Of a DNA stretch of 64,000 bases, positions 23,891 through 32,860 are shown one piece after another. How positions within the stretch are numbered: position 1 is the stretch's first letter; each line of letters opens with the position of its first letter. The stretch comes from Purshia tridentata (lineage: Eukaryota; Streptophyta; Magnoliopsida; Rosales; Rosaceae). The notes below the pieces were generated by a model, which searched no databases, was not told the DNA's origin, and saw only the letters and a program-made list of their open reading frames with translations. Location of the stretch: positions 62,001 to 126,000 of the forward strand of contig QANT01004022.1 of the NCBI GenBank assembly GCA_003254885.1, given 5' to 3'. Made by a program: the position numbers and the translations under genes.

Positions 23891-26744
23891 AGTGGGCCGG
23901 GTCGGACGAATCGGTACCTTTCGCATTACCATTCTGTATCTCTAGGGGTTGAAATTGGTGAACCTTGTGGGGATTTTCTATGATGCTTGCATAATTTTCT
24001 AGTGTTAGTGAGATTCGATTCGGGATTGTAATAATTTTACTTAAAGTGGCAGGTTTAGGGTTTTGCTTTTTTGAGGATTAAAGTGCACTCAAACGCCTGG
24101 TGATGCATTTTGTGTGTTATATTTGGGGATTAACCAGGTTTAGAGCTGAATTCGCTTTGAGATTAGAACAATTTTGTGCTGGTTGATTTAAGGTTCAATA
24201 TTGATAATAATAACATTCAAAGTGGATCTACATGTGCGTGCTCTGTTTTGTTTGATTCATTGTTCTTAGAAGAATATCCAATAAACAATGAGTTGGGCTC
24301 TAAACTCATTGAAGTTTAGTTTTCATGCTTGCATGAACAGGAATTTTCTTCAACTTGGGAATGTTCCTTGAGCCATGAGCATTCCTAAGTAGTTCCTTAA
24401 ACTGATGTTTGGCTAATTGTTTTACATTAGTACGATTTTAAACTAAGAATTTGGGCTGGCTTTCATACCCTTGCCAAGCATAATGGTGAGGTCTGGCTTC
24501 TAGTTTCATGGAGGCAGTTTAGTGGGCGATTGGTTGAGATATTTACTGGAGAGATCTGCTGTTTTTAGGCCTTCTTCTGGTGCTTTGTAGAAACCTCTTT
24601 AGTGGCATAATACTCAAGGAATATTAGCATTATATTGCTTATTGGTGTCATGTAAGACTGCTTTATTGGCCTTGGAACAATTGACAAAGCTAGGGCATTT
24701 AATGGTACAATGTGTACCGTAAGATGAATGATACCCTATTTTAGGCATCCAAAACTTTGTTTTGCAGTGGTTATGATCTGTACCATGCATGATTTAGAGT
24801 TTATATTTTTTCTTTTGAAGAGTTGAACCTAAATGCCTTGGTGGTTTTCCCTTAGCTACCTGCCTTGAGATTTTAAGTGATAAGGAATGGTAAGTGCTTG
24901 TTAATCATAGATTATGACCTAACAAAACACAGTTATGAAGATATCCTATGAAGATTTCACCAAACCATCTCTAGAAAACTGATTGATTCTTATTTCTATT
25001 GACTTTTGAGAACTTCGTAGCATTGTAATCTTGGTTTTTTCCGGAATCGGTGAGTGATTTTGGTGAACCTGTTTGGTCATCACTCTGTTAGAGTGTTGCA
25101 GCTTCTTGTTTTGATTGAGATATTCTTTTATATCTGGCTGGTGGCTACAGAAAGGGGTGAAATGTTTGAATCTGTATCTCTTACTCATATATCTATATCA
25201 TCTCTTCCTCGTCTATTGTATTCAACATGCTTGATTTTAATGATTGATAATGATTTCATTATATCCTTTTTCAAAGATTATGCATGTTGGTCAATTTTAT
25301 TTTCCTATTTTTAACTCTTTAAAAAAAAAAAAAAAACACATTTAATCAGCATTCAATTTTACTCTACAACACAATACTATAAAGACTATCTGGAACCTTT
25401 TACCCCCATGTACCTAACGCTAAGGCACTTCATTCGAAGTTCTTAGCTTTATGATATAAAACAAGACTTGGCTTGAATGGGAGTTCCATCTCATCTTTTT
25501 TAAGAACAGTGGCCGGGAATTCCTTTTGACACTGCTACAGAGACAAGGACAGCTTATGGCCCATTTCATTGCTTAATTAGGGAGGCTAATACTACTGTGT
25601 GTGGGTTGTGAGGTAACTCAACTCAACTATATGATTGAGAACAAACGAAACTCCAATCACAAAATGCCAACCAAGCATGAAAAACACTTTAAACCCTTTT
25701 ATTACTTTAAATATTTGATCAGATTTATATGCAGATTTCATGAAATACTTTCGCAACAATGTTTGCTCATCCATCACTCATCACCATTAATGGATAAAGC
25801 TAGCTAGCTAGTTGGAAAAAAAAAAAAAAAAGCAAAAGGGAATNAAAAAAAAAAAAAAAAAAAAAAAAAAAGCAAAAGGGAATGTAGCTAACTAGCACTT
25901 ATTGTTAGATGGACACCAAGGAATTGGAGGATATAAGATCGGATTTTTCTCTTACGTGTCAGTGGAATCAAGTGGTTGTCCTTCCTTAATTTCCTGCACC
26001 TATTCCTTATGCAACATCTGCATAAGGGAAGTGCCCTACGAAGATCACAGGGGCAAATTAATTGATGAAATCAAAGTTTCAGCAGCAATTCCAACACGTG
26101 GTTGGCCTTATTCAAGGCTTTAATTGCATCACCATCAAAATGATGTACAAATGTGTTTTATCAATGTGATTAAGGAAACTGACCAACAAATGCTTCCCAC
26201 CTCACTATCAAACTTGGATTTTTTATTTCTAAATTCTGAGTGCAAATGCTTTATAAGCTTCATGATGGCATTTGGTTATAGGTTCTTCTTTGATGATTTT
26301 GAGTATTATTGTACGGCATAACCAGTGAGTGCCAACTGCCAAGATAGAATAGGAAGAAAGTAGATCCTTGACCACCTTTTTTTTCACAATTATTGATACA
26401 AAACAAGGGAATATTCATGCAAATAAGAGAATGAAATCAAAAGCAAAAAGTATATGTAAGGAAGCAAAATAATTTGAGGATCTATATATATCTTCCAGTT
26501 ACATAAAATAAACTCCAACAAAAGTTAGTGTATCTGAAAGTTATTATATGCATTAGTTAACTTTCTATTTGTCATATCAAAATTGGATCACCATAACTTA
26601 AAGCCATTCTTCCTAAAAAGCATTCCAACTAAAAACCCATCTAATTCCCTCAATAATTTTGCTAAATTATACGAATTTTCACCATATAGATGTACAAAAT
26701 TTTTGCATATCTTGATTGAAGATGTAAAAGATAAAGAAGAAGAA
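23891..26744. other. Long spacer downstream of TOM9
   Basis: AT-rich sequence with no gene I can support. The first part may be TOM9 3' UTR or a 3' UTR intron. Long A runs occur at about 25321-25336 and around an N at 25844. Open frames at about 25600-25800, 25902-26123 and 26583-26786 have no recognisable content. The right end is the 3' flank of the minus-strand PDLP gene. Confidence 0.5.
25816..25883. repeat. Duplicated poly-A segment around a single N
   Basis: A run of A followed by GCAAAAGGGAAT appears twice, directly before and after the ambiguous base at 25844. The second copy continues into unique sequence. This is the pattern left when two overlapping sequence ends are joined without being merged. 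Confidence 0.75.
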
Positions 26745-28130
26745 TCAATAGTACTCTTCACGCTTACCATGTTTCTTCACCAGTGACTTAACAAACAGCA
26801 AGCATACAACTAAAAATCCCAAAGCTGCAAATCCTCCCACTGCAATAGCGACTGTCTTCTGTCTTTGTTGGCCAGACCCTACAACAATTATGCACATCAC
26901 ACGTATTAAATGCTAGACTTGGTCTACATAATCCTCTTTAATCTTCAAGTAAAACCATACCAGTAAATGTAGAAGGCAAAAAAATATAGAAGAAGCAAGA
27001 AAATATGTCATTCATGATATCATACAACTATCTCTCTCATCTCACATCATATTTTGACTTATAATACCAAAAAATATATAAAAATCCTACCCACATAAAT
27101 AAAATATTTATTTACTGATTTTTTTTAATTATTAAGATTAAGGACTCTTGCAAGTTGCAAATCCTCTATCTCTCATATAACACCTGAAAATTTGTAGACC
27201 CCCAAGTCGCAACTTGATTCGATATCAATATATAAAACAGGTCATAAACCTCTCACAGAAAAAGAAAAAAAAAAGAAAAAAAAAGAGGTCATAAACCCTT
27301 CTAGTCTCTACAGAATGACAAAGAAAAGACCTTTTTTTTTTTAAAAGGAAGTTTTTTTGTTGTTGTCTGACTTTACCTGATGATGAAGTAATGCTTGGCA
27401 CACCATTGGGGTAATAGCTGTAGCTGATATAGCACTTGTGAAGATATATCTGGCCAGAAATTGAATCACCACACTCATTTTGAGCTCTCTCAGTAGCATT
27501 TTTCACACAATCTCCACAATCGGCATTGCCCAAATCACCCTCACACTGCCCCAACACATACACAGACTCGTTGCTCCCAGTGTAAAACAGACCACCATTA
27601 TTTAGTATCCTATTCTCCATAATATCAAAGGCTGAGTCTCTCTTCTCCTCAAACCCAGTCTCACTTGCTTGACCTGACCCACACACCTTGTACAGAAACT
27701 GTGTGTCAGAAACCTGCTTGAACCCTACAAGCTCATAGCGCAAGTAACACCCACTGAGCTGAACTCTAGCTGCTATGGCTTTGCCACAGAGTTTGTTGAC
27801 CAAAGTTGGAACCTTTTTCACACAGCTGTAGCACTGGCTGGTGGTGAGGTCTCCTCTGCATTGGTACAGACCCAAAATGGCACTTTGGCCATCACCAGAG
27901 GTAGTTTTGAAGAAAGTCTTTTGTGAGGACTGTGTGACCAAAGAGTCTAGGAGTGATTTGAGGTTTCCTGAGTACACCCCAGTTGGGTCTTGAAACTTTT
28001 GGTCTGCACAACCCTTGTAAACAAGTTTTGTGTAGTCTACAGCAGTGATGGGAAAAGGAAAGGAAGCAAGAACTGTGTACAAGAGTATAGCACAGAAAAG
28101 GAGAGGGGATAGATTGGTAAGAAAACCCAT
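26745..28130 (-). CDS. Plasmodesmata-located / cysteine-rich repeat secretory protein
   Basis: Two exons, 28130..27377 and 26878..26745, give 295 residues. A signal peptide (about residues 1-30, FCAILLYTVLASFPF) is followed by two DUF26 domains. Each carries the C-x8-C-x2-C motif, as CRGDLTTSQCYSC and CEGDLGNADCGDC. A Ser-rich linker and one membrane segment encoded by exon 2 (IAVGGFAALGFLVVCLLFV) precede a short basic tail. This is the PDLP type I membrane layout: PDLPs sit at plasmodesmata and regulate callose and cell-to-cell movement. The short tail argues against a CRK kinase. A consensus donor (ACATG|GTAAGC) inside the tail codons could give an alternative end. The plain reading stops after GKREEYY. 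Confidence 0.88.
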
Positions 28131-28475
28131 TTTGGGATGTGAAATTTGTTCACACCAAAGAGACCAAGGATGGCTTTAGGAGTTTTCAATGATGGGTTTT
28201 ATACTTTTAGTTGAAAACAAGGAAAGGGAACTCTGTTGTGCGATAAAGAGCTCTGGCTGTTCTTTAACTTCTTTATGGGGTTTTGGAACTTGTTGGGCCG
28301 GTTTTATTTTTGTAGCTTTCTTAGCTTTAATTGCTTTTGTATGCCTCATTAGTTTCGTGAAGCTTTCAGATCATTGTCAACAAAGTATAATGAAATTGTT
28401 TATTCAAACTAAGCTAATAACGTATAGTGAATGAATTAAGGTTATATAATATATTGATTAAAGTCAAATTAATTA

Positions 28476-29040
28476 CAAGTTGCCCGAGTATTTAATGGTA
28501 CCAGGAAAGACCGATATGAAATTATTTGATTTGAATCTGCTGCAAACCTGGACTTGCAGTACAGTACATTGAGCTTTTTGACCAATAGTACTTCGGAATA
28601 TCAGTTTGACTGCAGTTCATAACATATCACATGATTCGCATGAGTTGATATCAATGTGTTTTCTTGGAGAGTTTTCTCAGTGCAAAGCAAAACATAGGTA
28701 CATTTAGATCACCAAGAAAAAACCTACTTTAATTAGTTGTAATGAAATTTCTAAATTTCCGAATTTGCTGTCACATGCATACTATGTGCAGTGACAGCCC
28801 AGTTCCAGATTCCAGAATCCAGAATCTTCATTTTGAAGGCCCAGGAAAACACAAAATTACAAAACACAAACAAAGTCCAACAAGGAAATACCACAACCCT
28901 AAACAATAACAATTAACAAGGACCAAAAACAGAGTTGCCCAAGAATTCAATGGTACTTGATTCTCTTGCAAAGCTGGACTTGCAGTGAGAATTTTTGACC
29001 AAAAAAACTTGTGAATATTTGTTTGACTGCACTAAATAAT
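28476..29040. repeat. Diverged local direct duplication
   Basis: About 28476-28625 and about 28930-29035 share ordered blocks: GTTGCCC, TTTAATGGTAC/TTCAATGGTAC, CTGGACTTGCAGT, TTTTTGACCAA, GAATAT and TTTGACTGCA. Spacing differs through indels, so the duplication is old. It lies upstream of the PDLP gene. Confidence 0.7.
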
Positions 29041-29529
29041 ATTAGCTACTAGCTTGCAGTTGTCCTCTCTTGGCAGGGAACAGACCAATTAGCTCCCTTT
29101 GAATTGAATTGTGAAGAATTTGTTTGTTCATTACTAGAAAGGGTATAACTTTTTTCACTTATAAATCTGCTTCTATATTATTATTAGAAATTTAGGATTA
29201 AATACCTAGTTTCAATACTTTTTTAGAAAATCAGTTTTGCTCATAATTTTTAGGTTTCACTACTAACTAATGAACTTGATTTTTAGAATAGGTCACAAAT
29301 TTACAGTTAATTTGTTTTGAGCTTTATTTATTTGACAAATTTGCCCTTCTACTGTTTTTTGGCCCACATATGATGGGCCTTAGATAAAATTTATAAAGTT
29401 TTGATAAAATTGTTCTTGATACTTTTATATTGTCTTGGAAATTAGTTAATATAGTATCAACTTCAGTCTTAGTTGTGACTGAATAACAGTCACAACTAAA
29501 TTGTAATACAGTCACAGTTATGTTGTGAC

Positions 29530-30908
29530 CAAGGTGTTAAATTTCGTTTTTGGGAGGAGACGAAATTTTGAAACCTTTCCTTAAAAATTTCGATTATTTC
29601 GCTGAAATACTCTAAATTTTTCGAAATTTTCGAATAAAACTCAAATCCTAAAAATCAAAATCACAATTTCACAAAATTGGCACCTTAGACTTTAGGGGAA
29701 TGAAAGCCTACGGTGAGAGAAGGAAAACCCTCAAAAAAAAAAATGGTGATTGGAGCTCGGAGGTGGTCGGAATCTGAGAAAGAATCCGGTGGTGACTAAC
29801 TTTTATTTTGTAATTTCCGATGCTTGGGGTGGCCGGCGTGCGTGGAGGAAGGAGGGAGAAGATGGCCGACGCTTGGGGTTCACGTTGGTAGCCTTAGATT
29901 GGCCGGAAAAGGTTGGCCTGGTGGTCGGATTTTGTGGTGGTAGCCACTTTGTGAGGGAGGAAATCGATTATTTCGCTGAAATACTCGAAATTTTTAGAAA
30001 TTTTCGAATAAAACTCAAATCCTAAAAATCAAAATCACAATTTCACAAAATTGGCACCTTAGACTTTAGGGGAATGAAAGCCTACGGTGAGAGAAGGAAA
30101 ACCCTCAAAAAAAAAAATGGTGATTGGAGCTCGGAGGTGGTCGGAATCTGAGAAAGAATCCGGTGGTGACTAACTTTTATTTTGTAATTTCCGATGCTTG
30201 GGGTTCACGTTGGTAGCCTTAGATTGGCCGGAAAAGGTTGGCCTGGTGGTCAGATTTTGTGGTGGTAGCCACTTTGTGAGGGAGGAAGAAAAAAAAAAGA
30301 CCAAGTCATGCTGCTCCTCACGCATGGGTCTGGGAGAGAGGAAAGGAAAAGAAAAAAAAGAAAGAAAAAAAAGAAAAAAATTTAGAATTGATTGGGTTTT
30401 GACGCATTTAGACAATTGGAAGAAAAAAAAAGTTTAGGCTTTCTTTCGTTTGAGGTTTTATTTAGTCTTTTAACTTTAGGGTTTCATTTGGTCTTTGATT
30501 TTAGAGTTTTTTTTAACCATAAACCTTAATACATTCTATACAAAAAAAATTAAAAGTATCCTAAAATGCATAAATCTCTAACATCTTATACTTTATTCTA
30601 AAAAAAATAGAATATAAATAATATACTAATTCCATTTATTAATTATACTAATTTTATTTAACTGTATTTATCTTCAGCGTTCATTATAAAAACCTTATAT
30701 CACATGAAACCTACTATAGAATTTAGTTTTTTCAATATTTTTTATGAAGGTAGTAGGTAATATGTTAAATAAACATATGATAAAGTTTCATTCAAAATTT
30801 TCGTATTTTAATAATAATTTTTGTCATTTCCGTTTAATTTCTGTTGAAATTTAAAATTTCCCGAAACTTCCATCGAAAATTTCCACAAAACCGAAATTTA
30901 ACTCATTG
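29530..30908. mobile_element. Non-autonomous hAT-like element, 1.38 kb
   Basis: An 8 bp direct repeat GTTGTGAC lies at 29522-29529 and 30909-30916. Just inside, the left end reads CAAGGTGTTAAATTTCGTTT, and the right end, reversed, reads CAATGAGTTAAATTTCGGTT. These are imperfect terminal inverted repeats of over 20 bp. An 8 bp target duplication plus ends starting CA fit the hAT superfamily. No transposase-like frame is present. Removing the element and one repeat restores a continuous host sequence that resembles a second internal copy near 31028-31100. Confidence 0.75.
29591..30287. repeat. Tandem duplication inside the hAT-like element
   Basis: Copy 1 (29591-29964) and copy 2 (29965-30287) are nearly identical, both starting CGATTATTTCGCTGAAATAC. 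Copy 2 lacks 49 bp that lie between two GCTTGGGGT repeats in copy 1, which looks like a deletion between short direct repeats. A few single differences exist. The segment has relatively high G+C, but I recognise no protein in it. Confidence 0.9.
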
Positions 30909-31373
30909 GTTGTGACTGAATTGAAATTTTTTTAAATAGAAATTGTATTAAAATATAGTATAAATAGAGATCAAAATAATACTTAGTATAATAGTCGGAG
31001 TTGTTTTTTTCAACTTACCAAGATAATCACAACTAAATTGTAAGACAGTTACAGTTAGGATGTGATTGGATTGATTTTTTTTAGTTTTAATACAATATAG
31101 TATAAATTAATGTAGTAGTATGAAGGTAATATATATATTTTATTGTAGTGGCATGTAATATAATATTTATGAATTATAGTGTCCTCTACTATATTATTAT
31201 GTTTAACTTTTCAACTAGTAATTAATCTAAAATGCTATTAAATTTTAGTATTTAAAGTAAAAAATTATTAAAATTTGGTATTTAAAGTCAATTTACCTTA
31301 TTATTATTAGAAACTCCATTAATAAAGCTCCCTTTGCTAAATTGCTTAATTCAGTTACCATCAAACCTTGCTG

Positions 31374-31401
31374 TGCTGAGTGCTGAGTGCTGAGTGCTGA
31401 G
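31374..31401. repeat. (TGCTGAG)4 heptamer repeat
   Basis: Four perfect copies of TGCTGAG lie in the probable SUVR promoter, just right of the transposon region. Confidence 0.9.
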
Positions 31402-31857
31402 TGAATCCATCTCCCAGAAAAACATCGCAAAAGAATACAAAACGCCTGAAAGATCCAAGGGTGAAAAGTTTTGATTGTTCACCCAACCGGCGCATGATAG
31501 CACGTGCGGCTCATCTTGTCTGCCAAACACCCCACACGCGAGTCTACTCGCCAGTAGACAACCGCAATTGGCTCCCGAGTCCGACTCACTCCCTCACGCG
31601 CTCTTTTGCGAGTGTGGTCAAATGATGCCTGGACTAAGAACAAGTGAGAGACAAATGACAATCACAGTGTCAGTAAATTAGAAGAACAATTTTCCAAAAC
31701 CCTATTTCCAACCCCCTCAACTTTCTCACACTCGCTCTCCCAATTTATTCCAAATGCTGGTAAGCTCGTTTCCAGTGCTTCCGATCTTTTGTTTTCTGAA
31801 AACAATTTCGATGGACCGCTCATTTTTGTAATTTCTGTTTTTCTTTGACACCTTCTT

Positions 31858-31952
31858 TTTTTTTTTGTTTTTTTTTTTTTTAACAAATGTGTTTCGGAAA
31901 TGNTCTTTTTTTTTTTGTTTTTTTTTTCTGTAACAAATGTGTTTCGGAAATG
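31858..31952. repeat. Duplicated poly-T segment around a single N
   Basis: A TC-and-T-rich run, then TAACAAATGTGTTTCGGAAA and TG, occurs before the N at 31903 and again after it, with small T-length differences. As at 25844, this looks like an unmerged overlap of two sequence ends. It lies in the probable SUVR leader intron and does not touch coding sequence. Confidence 0.75.
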
Positions 31953-32860
31953 TTTTCAACTCCTATGTTATTGTCTTTAATTTCTACGATTTGCTTGGTA
32001 CATTGTTTTAAGCTCGGTTTTGTTGTTTAGTTTTTGAGAATGTATTTCTGGAAATGTTGTTTCAGCTTCTTCTTTTTATACTTGTTTCTTGAGAAAATGT
32101 AGGTGAGAGAGATAGGAAATAGTTGCTCATACTGAAGGAATGGGTACTTGTGGTTTCTACTCTTGTTTTCATTTGGGTATTTTTCGGGTCTTCATAGTAT
32201 GAATCCATCTCCAACGTTTTTTCCTAGTAAGACTTGGTGTTAAAATTAGTGCTCTATTTTTGCATCTATATTTGGGTTTCAAGTTCCCTCTATCTCTCTC
32301 TCTCCCACTGATGTGTGTGCAAGAAAGACAGAGTTTTACATTACATCTGAGAACTCTGTGTGTGTGTGAACTTTAACTGATTTTCAACTGGGTGATTGTT
32401 CTATTTGTTCATATAATGGATATGTGAATTATTATAGTCTTTTAGACCTTCAATGTATGTATCTTTATGATTCAGTTATCGCCTTTCTGTGGTGCTTCTC
32501 TAGTAGAAACATGCAATTCTCTTCAAACTTAAGTAGTGGTTGTTTTTTTTATGCTGGGCAGGCAGGGCTATGATAAATGAAATTATAATACATCTATCTA
32601 AGACCCCTATTACCTAAAATCTATGTTCATTTGTTCTGAATTACCAAAAACTGTTGCTTGTATAGTTTTAATGATGTTGGAACTGACGAACATGTGGGTA
32701 GGAAGGAGTAGGAGTATGCAGTTTGCTGTTCATTGCTACATGGTGCAACTTCTAATGTTTTTATGTTTTAGACTCCTGTTGATCCTCTTCTCTTTGGAAA
32801 ATTTAGGTACATTTGGCATTGGCAAGCTCATAATTGAAAGTAAGAGGTGAGTGAACGGTG

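Larger units (their letters stand above)
29176..31313. mobile_element. Older non-coding DNA element (Mutator-like?), host of a nested insertion
   Basis: A 15 bp direct repeat TATTATTATTAGAAA lies at 29176-29190 and 31299-31313. The sequences just inside are imperfect inverted repeats of each other (TTAAATACC near the left end; GGTATTTAAAGTCAATT near the right end, reversed). Once the nested insertion is removed, about 730 bp remain. They hold two related internal copies of CACAACTAAATTGTAA-type sequence (about 29489 and 31028). A truncated relative lies at 3558-3776. AT-rich ends and a long target duplication fit a Mutator-like MITE, but the family is not certain. Confidence 0.5.
28131..32860. 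other. Repeat-rich spacer and SUVR promoter/leader
   Basis: The left part is the PDLP promoter. A diverged local duplication lies at about 28476-29040 and a nested DNA-element pair at about 29176-31313. The SUVR promoter and leader start around 31400. A non-coding exon probably ends at 31759 (ATGCTG|GTAAGC), followed by an intron of about 1 kb containing an N at 31903. Open frames within (31401-31681, 32623-32850) are not recognisable proteins. Confidence 0.55.

Noticed and set aside
23564-23952. Antisense and alternate-frame open frames over TOM9
   Set aside because: They are by-products of the G+C-rich TOM9 coding sequence. TOM9 itself is clearly recognisable.
25902-26321. Open frames downstream of TOM9
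   Set aside because: They are short and AT-rich, with no family likeness or splice support.
29750-30437. Open frames in the hAT-like element as a transposase or captured gene
   Set aside because: The frames are short, repeat with the tandem duplication, and show no DDE, zinc-finger or dimerisation motifs.
31401-31681. Open frames upstream of the SUVR gene
   Set aside because: They lie in the probable promoter and leader and have no recognisable content.
28131-31700. LTR retrotransposon
   Set aside because: No long terminal direct repeats, primer-binding site, polypurine tract or pol motifs were seen. The repeats fit small DNA elements.
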